Positions 1 to 8,726 of a stretch of DNA of 48,568 nt are shown here, piece by piece. The stretch is taken from assembly GCA_030457025.1 (NCBI GenBank), contig JAKDSA010000017.1:1-48568 (forward strand), read 5' to 3'. Both the position numbers and the translations under genes were made by a program. The notes beneath the pieces are model-generated. The model searched no databases, was not told where the DNA came from, and was given only the letters and a program-made list of their open reading frames with translations. The DNA is from Brevibacterium sp. (lineage in GTDB: Bacteria > Actinomycetota > Actinomycetes > Actinomycetales > Brevibacteriaceae). How positions within the stretch are numbered: position 1 is the first letter of the stretch; each line of letters opens with the position of its first letter.

Positions 1-2
1 GC

Positions 3-194
3 GAGTCGAACTTCAACCCACGCGCCGTGAACCAGTCGAACAACGCCCACTTCGGTCTGTTCCAGTTCAAGCTCCAGACGTGGCACTCCGTAGGCGGCAG
101 CGGCAACCCGATCGATGCCAGCCCACAGGAGCAGTTCGACCGTGCCAAGAAGCTGCAGGCTCAGGCCGGCTGGGGTCAGTGGGCCTGCGCCTGA
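3..194 (+). CDS. Rpf-like / transglycosylase-like protein, C-terminal fragment
   Basis: Only the last 63 codons are in the window; the open frame runs in from the left edge and ends at TGA 192-194. The visible part holds ESNFNP, then FGLFQFKLQTW, and ends GWGQWACA. This is the layout of the lysozyme-like resuscitation-promoting factor fold: the catalytic Glu sits in the first motif, then the G-x-x-QF segment, then the closing GWG-x-W. Such proteins are secreted and cleave peptidoglycan glycan strands. The fold is recognised from the motifs. The N-terminal part (signal peptide, LysM or G5 domains) is outside the window, so the subfamily cannot be set. A strong hairpin lies downstream at 328-354. 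Confidence 0.7.
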   Translation, partial: ESNFNPRAVNQSNNAHFGLFQFKLQTWHSVGGSGNPIDASPQEQFDRAKKLQAQAGWGQWACA

Positions 195-227
195 TCACAG
201 AGCGCAATCATTGACGCGTGCGCCAGT

Positions 228-265
228 CACGCGGATTGCGGCGTGAGCCACGCGGACTGCGGCGT
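228..265. repeat. Short tandem duplication, 21-bp period
   Basis: CACGCGGATTGCGGCGT at 228-244 recurs with one change (CACGCGGACTGCGGCGT) at 249-265. It is non-coding and lies just after the Rpf-like gene. No function is evident; it may be slippage or duplication debris. Confidence 0.6.
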
Positions 266-327
266 CAGTCAAATGAGCTGAAGCGTTCAAGGCACACGCC
301 TCAGGGTGCACGTTCAGCGCACAGTGC

Positions 328-354
328 GGACCCGGGAGATAGTCTCCCGGGTCC
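328..354 (+). terminator. Strong hairpin downstream of Rpf-like gene
   Basis: A perfect 12-bp stem (328-339 with 343-354, arm GGACCCGGGAGA) closes a 3-nt loop, 134 nt after the Rpf-like stop codon. There is no T-run after it, as is common for terminators in GC-rich actinobacteria. Position and stability suggest a terminator; a processing or stability hairpin is the alternative. Confidence 0.6.
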
Positions 355-390
355 GTTCGCGCATTCACGGCCAGTCTCCGACTCACGCTT

Positions 391-448
391 GCTGGAGGAC
401 AGTGCGCCGGTGCAAAGTGACGCTGGAGGACAGTGCGCCGGTGCAAAG
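391..448. repeat. Perfect 27-bp direct repeat, 31-bp period
   Basis: The 27 bases at 391-417 (starting GCTGGAGGACAGTGCGC) recur without mismatch at 422-448, separated by 4 nt. It is non-coding and function is unknown. Perfect identity suggests a recent duplication. Confidence 0.75.
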
Positions 449-464
449 CGGCCGTATCAGTGCG

Positions 465-522
465 ACAGTCGGTAACTCCTGGTCGAATTCCTGCGCGGTG
501 ACGACCAGGAGTTACCGACTGT
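465..522. repeat. Perfect 21-bp inverted repeat with 16-nt spacer
   Basis: Arm 465-485 (starts ACAGTCGGTAACTCC) is the exact reverse complement of 502-522; the spacer is 486-501. It lies between the Rpf-like gene and the groES control region. No target-site duplication or open frame is associated. It could be a bidirectional terminator, a palindromic intergenic element, or a protein-binding cruciform. The same architecture with a different sequence occurs at 29063-29134. Confidence 0.8.
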
Positions 523-690
523 TTGCCAGTCCGCGTGCCCGAGCGCGCGGAGTCCCGAGCGCGCGGAGTCCCGCACGCGGGGAGAGGACGAGGACTGCGC
601 TGAGGTTGCCCCGGCGGATGCCTCGGAAGCTGCTGTCAAAGACGCCTTCGGGCGCCTTTCCTGAGGTTTCGCTCAGAGCGTGGGCAATCC

Positions 691-762
691 TTGGCACTCG
701 AGTTGACCGAGTGCTAAGCGCGCTCTAAAGTCGAGTTAGCACTAGCACTCATTGAGTGCCAG
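691..762 (+). promoter_or_regulatory. groESL promoter with two CIRCE operators (HrcA)
   Basis: CIRCE 1 is TTGGCACTC (691-699), 9 nt, then GAGTGCTAA (709-717), which matches the consensus with one change. A second, degenerate copy is TTAGCACTA (736-744), 9 nt, then GAGTGCCAG (754-762). A sigma-A-type promoter overlaps the first: TTGACC (703-708), 17-nt spacing, TAAAGT (726-731). HrcA binding would therefore cover the -35 region and the initial transcribed region. CIRCE/HrcA control of groESL is well established in actinobacteria; the hrcA gene is not in the window. Confidence 0.9.
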
Positions 763-872
763 TTTTATGAGACGGTCGATCCGCTCGGCACCCGCGACGA
801 CGAGGGGATCATGGCATACGCCGCCGTCTGACTCAACGAAGAATTGAACCCAGCGAAGGGAGAGGGCCCGAT

Positions 873-1166
873 ATGTCGGTCTCCATCAAGCCACTCGAAG
901 ATCGGATTGTCATCCGTCAGGTCGAAGCAGAACAGACTACCGCCAGTGGTCTGGTCATTCCCGAAACCGCCAAGGAGAAGCCTCAGGAAGGCGAAGTTGT
1001 CGCAGTGGGCCCAGGCCGCGTTGCCGACAACGGAAACCGCGTCCCAGTCGACGTGGCCATCGGCGACAAGGTCATCTACTCCAAGTTCGGCGGCACCGAA
1101 GTCAAGTACGCAGGGGAAGAGTTCCTCGTGCTCTCGGCTCGTGACGTGCTCGCCGTCATCGGCTGA
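873..1166 (+). CDS. groES: Co-chaperonin GroES (Cpn10)
   Basis: 97 residues, the normal length for GroES, the heptameric lid that caps GroEL during ATP-driven folding in the cytosol. The start [16 protein letters not shown] is the conserved first beta strand. The mobile loop that contacts GroEL is around residues 19-35 ([19 protein letters not shown]), and VGPGRV follows. ATG 873 is preceded by GAAGGGAG. groEL begins 36 bp downstream in the same transcript, and expression is controlled by the CIRCE pair at 691-762. Confidence 0.98.
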   Translation: MSVSIKPLEDRIVIRQVEAEQTTASGLVIPETAKEKPQEGEVVAVGPGRVADNGNRVPVDVAIGDKVIYSKFGGTEVKYAGEEFLVLSARDVLAVIG

Positions 1167-1175
1167 ATCCTCTGA

Positions 1176-2795
<1,620 letters not shown>

Positions 2796-2848
2796 GTCCC
2801 CATCTGATTCGCATCGGCGCGCAGTGACTGCGCTGAACTGATACACCT

Positions 2849-2885
2849 GTGGCCCGGAACAGTATGTTCCGGGCCACTCGTGTTT
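2849..2885 (+). terminator. Terminator of groES-groEL
   Basis: A perfect 12-bp stem (2849-2860 with 2866-2877, arm GTGGCCCGGAAC), a 5-nt loop, then TCGTGTTTT. It lies 54 bp after the groEL stop and is a convincing intrinsic terminator. Confidence 0.9.
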
Positions 2886-3001
2886 TGCGCTGCCGAGCCT
2901 CCCTACGTGTGTTGCAGCGCCGAGGCTTGTTCCAATGGTGGGCCCGTCCGAGCCTCTTGGCACGTGATGCAGGCGGCACGATATGCACGCGGCTCACACC
3001 T

Positions 3002-3085
3002 ACTGATCAGTCGGATCCCATGTTTCTTGCCGTCGAGGGCCGATAGTGTGGACGAGACAGTGTGACGCACCAATGTAGGGACACC
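3002..3085 (+). promoter_or_regulatory. Putative promoter of ABC exporter operon
   Basis: TAGTGT at 3044-3049 fits the actinobacterial TANNNT -10 pattern and would start RNA near 3056, 30 nt before the ATG. No good -35 is visible. The 10-bp palindrome ACTGATCAGT (3002-3011) upstream could be an operator. A ribosome site TAGGGA lies at 3076-3081. Tentative. Confidence 0.35.
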
Positions 3086-3970
3086 ATGACGACCGCCTCA
3101 CCGATGCCCATCGCTCAACTTCGCAATGTCTCGAAGATCTTCGATCCCGATGGGGCAGCGCTGGTCGCTCTCAACCAGGTCTCTCTCGACATCGCTCCTG
3201 CCCGTCTGACGGCCGTGATGGGACCCTCGGGCTCGGGGAAGTCCACCCTTATGCACGTCCTCGCCGGACTCGATCGGCCCAGCTCGGGCACGGTGCACAT
3301 CGGGAAACGCGAGATCACCGCACTGCATGAGGACGAGCTCACCGCCTTGCGCCGGCGGCGGATCGGTTTCGTCTTCCAAGCGTTCAACCTGGTGCCGACC
3401 CTCACGGTCAGGGAGAACATCCTGCTGCCCTTCGAACTCGACGACCGCAAGCCCAATCCCGACGAGCGCGCCTGGATCACCAACATCATCAAGCGACTCG
3501 GTCTCGACGGGCGGCTGAAGCATCGGCCCGGTGAGATCTCGGGCGGACAGCAGCAGCGCACGGCCATCGCCCGTGCCCTGGCCACCCGACCGGACATCCT
3601 CTTCGCGGACGAACCGACCGGCAACCTCGACGGCCGGTCGGGGCGTGAGGTCATGGCCATCATGTCCGAGGCCGTACGCGAGCTCGGCCAGTCGATCGTG
3701 CTCGTCACCCATGATCCGCTCGTGGCCGCCTACGCCGACCGTGTCGTGTTCCTTGCCGACGGCACTCCCGTCTCCGAGCTCAATGACACGATCAGCGCCG
3801 AGGTGATCGCGCAGACGATGCTCGACCTCGACGCTCAGGCCGAGGCCGCCGAGAACGCGGCCGCAGGGGCTCCACACGATGCCGCAGGGGCTCCGCACGA
3901 CGCCGCTCGGACCCCGCACGATGCCGCCCGGACACCGCAGTATGCTTCGGAGACCGGAGGGCGACGATGA
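3086..3970 (+). CDS. ABC transporter ATP-binding protein (MacB/LolD type)
   Basis: 294 residues from ATG 3086; an upstream in-frame GTG at 3062 is less likely because the ribosome site TAGGGA fits ATG 3086. The motifs are Walker A GPSGSGKST (46-54), signature ISGGQQQR (151-158), Walker B ILFADEP (171-177), D-loop NLD and H-loop His209. The family powers FtsX-like permeases that move lipoproteins, peptides or drugs, or that act as mechanotransmitters. The permease gene overlaps by 4 bp (ATGA), so the two form one complex. The C-terminus carries four tandem 7-residue units (AAGAPHD, AAGAPHD, AARTPHD, AARTPQY; residues 259-286) encoded by 21-bp DNA repeats at 3860-3943. This tail is not part of the ATPase fold. 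Substrate unknown. Confidence 0.93.
   Translation: MTTASPMPIAQLRNVSKIFDPDGAALVALNQVSLDIAPARLTAVMGPSGSGKSTLMHVLAGLDRPSSGTVHIGKREITALHEDELTALRRRRIGFVFQAFNLVPTLTVRENILLPFELDDRKPNPDERAWITNIIKRLGLDGRLKHRPGEISGGQQQRTAIARALATRPDILFADEPTGNLDGRSGREVMAIMSEAVRELGQSIVLVTHDPLVAAYADRVVFLADGTPVSELNDTISAEVIAQTMLDLDAQAEAAENAAAGAPHDAAGAPHDAARTPHDAARTPQYASETGGRR
3860..3943 (+). repeat. Four in-frame 21-bp tandem repeats in ABC ATPase tail
   Basis: Units are 3860-3880, 3881-3901, 3902-3922 and 3923-3943. Units 1 and 2 are nearly identical; units 3 and 4 have diverged. They encode a Pro/His/Ala-rich heptapeptide repeat. In-frame length variation would lengthen or shorten the tail without breaking the gene. Confidence 0.85.
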
Positions 3971-5388
3971 ACCCGATGCGAGAGATTCGGGCCAACCCAC
4001 GCCAGTTCGTCCCCAGCCTCGTCGTCGTCTTCATCGCTGCCCTCTTCGGCACCGTCATCATGCAGGGCATCGAGATCCTCACCGCCTGGATGTCTTCGGC
4101 GAAGATCGTCTCCGAGTCGGACACGGCTCAGGGTCTGCTCACAACGGTGGGGCTGGTCTTCTTCGTCATCGCACTGTTCGTCTCGAGCATCGTCATCGCC
4201 AATACGTTCTCCATCATCATCGCCGGTCGCAGCCGACAGCTGGCGCTGCTGCGGCTCATCGGCGCCTCCTCCGACCGGTTGCGTCGAGCCGCCTCGGCGG
4301 AGGGACTGCTCGTCTCGATCCCCAGCGCCATCGTCGCGTTCCTCGTCTCCACCGCACTCGCGCTGGCAACCGATGCCTACCTCGGCGGTCGGATCACCGA
4401 GGAGCCTGAGCTGCTGCGTCCCATGATGTTCCTGCCGGGAATTGCGACCATCGTCGTGACCTGGTTCTCCGCGTACCTGGGTGCCCGCCGCATCACCGGC
4501 ATCTCACCGCTCGAGGCCACCTCGCAGGCGATCGAGCCCCGACCCGAGGACGCGCGCGCATCGATGGGCGCATTGACGGGTGCTCTCATCCTGCTGTCCA
4601 TGGGGATCACCCTCCTCATCAGCGGCATCGTCGGCGCCAGCGCGAACACGGTGAGCGCCGCGGGTGTGCTGCTCGTCGCGGTCGGCGCGATGCTGACGTT
4701 CCTCGGCATCATCGTCGGCAATCCCTGGATCCTTCCACCTCTGCAGGCGCTCACCGGGTGGCTGCTCGGCCGCACCTCGACCTCACGCCTGGCCGCCTCG
4801 ACGATCGCTCGCCACCCCACCCGCAATGCGCGCACGGTCATCGGTCTCGTCATCGGCATCACCCTCATCGTCATGTTCGCCACGGCCATGACGACGTTTC
4901 GAGACCAGCTGCTCGACTACGCCGAATCGCTCGGCGAAGAGGGCTGGGGCGGTTTCGAGGATGTGCTGACGACCATCATCGACCAAACGATGCTGTTCTT
5001 CCTCGTCATGGTCCTCTTCTCCGTCATCATCGCCGTCATCGGAGTCGCGAACGCGCTCATGCTCTCCGTGCGAGCGCGCACGCAGGAGATCGGGCTGCTC
5101 ATGGCCCTCGGCCAGACGCCGCGCCGGGTGCGAGGCATGATTGCGGCCGAAGGTATCCAACTGACCGCGACCGCCTGCCTGGTCGCGGTTCCTCTCGGCA
5201 TCGCATTCGGCTGGATCGGTGCGCTGACTCTGCTGTCACCGCTGACCGGATTCTTCGCTCCGTCCGTGCCCTGGTGGGTGATCATCTCCGTCGTCGCCGG
5301 CTCGCTTCTGGCGGTGCTCGCCGCCAGCCGTGGTCCGGCACGTGCGGCCACGTCGATCAGCCCCGTGGAAGCTCTCGAAGCGGTGTGA
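3967..5388 (+). CDS. ABC transporter permease, FtsX/MacB-like
   Basis: 473 residues with about ten predicted membrane segments (for example near 17-36, 55-78, 110-130, 195-215, 222-245, 290-310, 335-365, 390-415 and 430-455). This fits a protein with two FtsX-type permease modules. Each module has a GxxRxQLxLLRLIGAS or RTQEIGLLMALGQTPRRVR coupling segment, the usual ATPase-contact region. The start overlaps the ATPase stop (ATGA), giving translational coupling. It sits in the cytoplasmic membrane. The large extracytoplasmic domain seen in Gram-negative MacB is absent. The exported or sensed molecule cannot be told from sequence. Confidence 0.9.
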   Translation: MNPMREIRANPRQFVPSLVVVFIAALFGTVIMQGIEILTAWMSSAKIVSESDTAQGLLTTVGLVFFVIALFVSSIVIANTFSIIIAGRSRQLALLRLIGASSDRLRRAASAEGLLVSIPSAIVAFLVSTALALATDAYLGGRITEEPELLRPMMFLPGIATIVVTWFSAYLGARRITGISPLEATSQAIEPRPEDARASMGALTGALILLSMGITLLISGIVGASANTVSAAGVLLVAVGAMLTFLGIIVGNPWILPPLQALTGWLLGRTSTSRLAASTIARHPTRNARTVIGLVIGITLIVMFATAMTTFRDQLLDYAESLGEEGWGGFEDVLTTIIDQTMLFFLVMVLFSVIIAVIGVANALMLSVRARTQEIGLLMALGQTPRRVRGMIAAEGIQLTATACLVAVPLGIAFGWIGALTLLSPLTGFFAPSVPWWVIISVVAGSLLAVLAASRGPARAATSISPVEALEAV

Positions 5389-5445
5389 GGCTGGGCTCGA
5401 GTCCGTTCGGCTGCTCGACCGCTGAGCTGTCCTGTGCGCTGCTCG

Positions 5446-5916
5446 TCAGACTAAAGCAGACCTGCGGCGTCGATGTTTTGCCAGTTCCCGAAGGACCGAC
5501 TCACCCGAGACGAAGACAGCCAACAGAGCGGTGAAGAAGCCGATGACCGGGACAGCGACGATCACACGCGGGAGAATGTAGTCGTCGAGGTACCCGAACC
5601 GGGCAAAAAGAGCATCGTTGACCATCGCCGCTGCAATCTCCGTCACGACGAGCACGGCGTAGGAGACGGCGATGAACCGGCCGAGAGGTCGACGTCGCAG
5701 AAAGAGCATGACGATCATGGCGATCAATGGTGCGAGCAAGATGTCGGACATGTCATGCAGACTGCGCATCGAGAAGAACGTGCCAGCTGAGAAATGGTGA
5801 CCGGCAAAGAGGAAGTAGAACACCAGGGCGGCAGCGGGGATGAGAATGGCGACCACGATATTCACCCAGCCGCGGGTCAACGCGAAAGCATTGTCGTCTG
5901 CTTCTGTGGCGGTCAT
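5446..5916 (-). CDS. Small four-TM membrane protein, function unknown
   Basis: 156 residues with four hydrophobic segments (about 17-38, 53-70, 80-98, 120-142) and a basic C-terminus KHRRRRSALV. ATG 5916 is preceded on its strand by GAGAGGAAG, a good ribosome site. It converges with the ABC permease, leaving 57 bp between stops. I recognise no catalytic motif. No partner gene is suggested by context, since the next minus-strand gene upstream is the PEP-utilising enzyme about 90 bp away. Confidence 0.7.
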   Translation of the reverse strand: MTATEADDNAFALTRGWVNIVVAILIPAAALVFYFLFAGHHFSAGTFFSMRSLHDMSDILLAPLIAMIVMLFLRRRPLGRFIAVSYAVLVVTEIAAAMVNDALFARFGYLDDYILPRVIVAVPVIGFFTALLAVFVSGESVLRELAKHRRRRSALV

Positions 5917-6005
5917 GGCTTCCTCTCAGGCAGCAAAGCTTCCTTGTTCCTCAATCGTCCACCACAAGCTCACCTGACACCAATCCACCCCCGCCGAGGT
6001 GGTTC

Positions 6006-8651
6006 TCAGCTCGGGGTGACCGTGCCGTTGCTGCCGTTGACGCTCACCGTCTGACCCGAGGTGAGACGGCTGGTGGCATCCCGGACAGCCATGACTGCGG
6101 GCAGGCCGAGCTCACGGGCCGTGACCGCACCATGTGAGAGCGCGCCGCCGCTTTCCGTGATCACGCCGCTGGCCTGGTAGAACAGAGCTGTCCAGGCGGG
6201 ATTCGTGGTCCGAGCGACGAGGATCGCCCCGTCCGGGAAGGACGAGAAGTCCTCGGGACTGTGGACGACGAAGACCTCGCCCGTGACCTCACCGGGACTG
6301 CCGGCAGTTCCCTTGAAGAAATCACCGTCCGTGTCATCACCGACCTCGGGGGCACGACCGTGCTCCCATTCTGGAGTCCGCGCGACTGCTTCCTGATACC
6401 CGGCTTTGTTCTTCTCAGCGATCGCGCTCAGGCCAGCCAGAGCCTCGGCGGGGGAGCACTGCCCGTCGTCCGCGCAGGAAGGGGAGTGCTGCCCATCGTC
6501 CGCGTCGGCAGAGGCGCCGGCGGAAGCACCGGCACGGTCTGCCGTGTCTGCTGCACGGATCGCTGCGTCGAGGGGGTCATAGTTGATGAAGTAGACGTCC
6601 ATGGGGTCGGTGAGGACACCCTGGTCGACGAGTCGCTGCCCCAGCTCGCGCAGAGCCCGGCGCATCGGCAGCGTCAGCCGCGTGGTCTGGTAATGCTCGA
6701 GATCATCCAGCGCCGTGTACACACGTGCCAGTCGGATGACTTCCTGGACCAGATAGCGCAGCTTCTCCGGGGCGGCATTGATCACTGCCCGCTCGGTCTC
6801 GGCCTGCAGGACCTTGCGCTCCAAGTCGGAGTCCGCCGAGGCGTTAGTGGCACGATCGGCGAGCAGACGGACCTGATCGAGGACGATGTGCGGGACTTCG
6901 ATCCACGTCGGGTGGTAGGCATCGAAGTCGAGTTCACGGTGGCCGTGCTTGGCGAGGAAGGTTGCGAATTCGTCGAAGAATGCAGGGAAATCATCGAGGA
7001 CAGCCATCCCCGCCTTTCCGGTGTGGCTGCGCAGAGTCGACACCAGCTCCGGATTGCTGCGAACAGTGCGCGAAAGCTCCCAGAGTTCGGCGTTGACCTG
7101 TGAGGTCTTCGTCTCCGTCGAGGCCAGCAGGCGTTCGAACACGACCTGCGCCGTCTCCTTATCCAAGGCCATCTCGAGCATGTGCGAGAGCGCGCCATAG
7201 AGAGTCTGCTGTGTCAGGGAGATCGCGATATTGGGGCGGAAGTACTCGGTTCCGAGGTCGCTGATGGCGATCACGTGATCCCACACCTGGGCCAGTGACT
7301 TGTCCTCCAAGGGTTCGTGGGAGAGCTTGCCGATGCCCATGAGATACGTGTCGAGATCACGCATCCACCGCACCGGCAGCTCCTGCACCCACCCGAACTG
7401 GGAGGCGATCTCCGGCAGGGATTCGGTGATGGTCTCGACGCTGGAGAGCATCTTCGTCGGCAGTCTGCCGGCGTAGAGGTCGACGGCCGTCTGGTTGCCG
7501 TAGATGTAGAAGTCGCGCATCACGAACCATTTGTCGTCAAAGGGCGGCAGACCCATGAGATCGAAGCTGTGGTTGAGCGAGTAATGGAATCCCGCCTCGA
7601 CGAGGTCCCAGGTCAGAGGTGTGACCGGGGTGGGGAACCGTTCCGCGGATTCGTCCCTCGTCCACCGAGGTGCGACGCGGGTGATCGGACGAGACTGCAG
7701 CAGGAACAGGTCATCACCGCTGAAGGCCCACTCGATGTCCTGAGGGAAACCGAAATGGTCCTCCGCGAGCACCGAGAGTTCGGACACCGTTCGGGCCTGC
7801 CCGGCAGTCAGCGCGGGACGCATCCGCTGATCCTCGCCGAGGTGGACGACCGTCGTCCTGGCACTGTCGTGTCCGCCGTGATCGTCGTGATCGCCGTCGC
7901 TCACGTTTCGGGCTTCTGCCGGTTCGCCCATGACGAGGGCCTTCGGCTTGTCCGCGATCTCGGCAGCGACTTGGGTGCCGTCGGCGCGAGCGATGCGGAA
8001 TTCGTCGACGGGCTCCTCCCCGCCGACGACGGTCTCGCCGAGGCCGAACGCGGCATTGATGAGAACCTCGTCCGTGTTGCCGCGCACGGGGTCCACAGAG
8101 AATGCGACCCCGGCCGACTCCTCCGCGCCGACGGCGACCATGAGCTGGACGACGACTGCCATCTTCGCATCGAGCTGGGCGACGCCGAGCTGCTGGCGGT
8201 AACGGAAGGCGTGCGGATTCCACAGGGACGCATAGCAATCGCGCACCGCCTCGGCGATGGCCTCGGTTCCGCGAACACCGAGGTAGGTGTCGTGCTGACC
8301 GGCGAAGGCCGCCCCGGGCAGGTCCTCCATCGTCCCCGAGGAACGAACCGCCACCGCCTGGCCGCTCAGCTCTGCCGCTTTCGCGGCCGCCTCGAACTCT
8401 GCGAGCCAGGTGTCGGGGACGGGTGTGCTGCGGATGAGGTCGCCGATCGCCTCGGCGGGATGCTCTGTGTCCATGAGCTCGCCGATCCGATCCTGCAGGG
8501 GGTGAACGAACTGCGCGTAGGCGTCGGCGGTGACGATGAAACCTCCGGGCACGGGCAGATTCTGCGCGGACTTCGCGAGGCTGGCGCCCTTGCCGCCGCT
8601 GGTGGAGAGTTCGGTGGCGAGAGGATCGGTGAAGCCGAGGGTGAGTGTCAC
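6006..8651 (-). CDS. PEP synthase / rifampicin phosphotransferase-like enzyme
   Basis: 881 residues, close to the length of rifampicin phosphotransferases (about 865) and PEP synthases (about 790). The N-terminal ATP-grasp domain of the PEP/pyruvate-binding family spans about 1-330 and shows GGKGASLA (19-26) and VRSSGTMEDLPGAAFAG (102-118). A helical middle domain follows, then a C-terminal swivelling phosphohistidine domain with SGGALSHGAVTAREL, predicted catalytic His840. Chemistry is probably ATP-dependent phosphorylation through phospho-His, giving AMP and Pi; the acceptor (pyruvate, rifamycin or another small molecule) is not decided by sequence. GTG 8651 is preceded by AGGAG. Odd insertions are a His/Asp-rich segment at about 251-263 and a duplicated ADDGQxSP linker near 720-740. 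It is last in a minus-strand run after the acyltransferase. Confidence 0.85.
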   Translation of the reverse strand: MTLTLGFTDPLATELSTSGGKGASLAKSAQNLPVPGGFIVTADAYAQFVHPLQDRIGELMDTEHPAEAIGDLIRSTPVPDTWLAEFEAAAKAAELSGQAVAVRSSGTMEDLPGAAFAGQHDTYLGVRGTEAIAEAVRDCYASLWNPHAFRYRQQLGVAQLDAKMAVVVQLMVAVGAEESAGVAFSVDPVRGNTDEVLINAAFGLGETVVGGEEPVDEFRIARADGTQVAAEIADKPKALVMGEPAEARNVSDGDHDDHGGHDSARTTVVHLGEDQRMRPALTAGQARTVSELSVLAEDHFGFPQDIEWAFSGDDLFLLQSRPITRVAPRWTRDESAERFPTPVTPLTWDLVEAGFHYSLNHSFDLMGLPPFDDKWFVMRDFYIYGNQTAVDLYAGRLPTKMLSSVETITESLPEIASQFGWVQELPVRWMRDLDTYLMGIGKLSHEPLEDKSLAQVWDHVIAISDLGTEYFRPNIAISLTQQTLYGALSHMLEMALDKETAQVVFERLLASTETKTSQVNAELWELSRTVRSNPELVSTLRSHTGKAGMAVLDDFPAFFDEFATFLAKHGHRELDFDAYHPTWIEVPHIVLDQVRLLADRATNASADSDLERKVLQAETERAVINAAPEKLRYLVQEVIRLARVYTALDDLEHYQTTRLTLPMRRALRELGQRLVDQGVLTDPMDVYFINYDPLDAAIRAADTADRAGASAGASADADDGQHSPSCADDGQCSPAEALAGLSAIAEKNKAGYQEAVARTPEWEHGRAPEVGDDTDGDFFKGTAGSPGEVTGEVFVVHSPEDFSSFPDGAILVARTTNPAWTALFYQASGVITESGGALSHGAVTARELGLPAVMAVRDATSRLTSGQTVSVNGSNGTVTPS

Positions 8652-8683
8652 GAGTGCTCCTAGAGATGTCTCAGGTGGGCCGA

Positions 8684-8726
8684 GTGCTGGTCGAGCAGGG
8701 TGCTGGCCGAGCAGGGTGCTGGCCGG
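8684..8726. repeat. Intergenic 16-bp tandem repeat, 2.7 copies
   Basis: GTGCTGGTCGAGCAGG (8684-8699) is followed by GTGCTGGCCGAGCAGG (8700-8715) and a partial third copy (8716-8726). It fills most of the 75-bp gap between the acyltransferase stop and the start of the PEP-utilising enzyme. Because the unit is not a multiple of three, it is unlikely to be coding. Confidence 0.75.

Larger units (their letters stand above)
195..690. other. Non-coding stretch with repeats and hairpins
   Basis: About 500 bp between the Rpf-like stop and the groES control region with no convincing gene. The open frames on both strands lack ribosome sites, and their translations are low-complexity Arg/Ser/Ala sequence typical of GC-rich shadows. 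The stretch holds a 21-bp-period duplication (228-265), a 12-bp hairpin (328-354), a 27-bp direct repeat (391-448) and a perfect 21-bp inverted repeat (465-522), each listed separately. Nothing recognisable was seen in 523-690. Confidence 0.6.

Noticed and set aside
391-448. Possible CRISPR-like repeat
   Set aside because: Only two copies with a 4-nt gap; CRISPR needs repeats of 25-40 bp with spacers of similar length.
306-728. 140-codon frame upstream of groES
   Set aside because: Runs through the inverted repeat and the CIRCE operator; translation is Arg/Ser-rich and has no ribosome site.
7317-8663. 448-codon open frame antisense to the PEP-utilising enzyme
   Set aside because: Shadow of a well-supported gene; no start signal and no recognisable domain.
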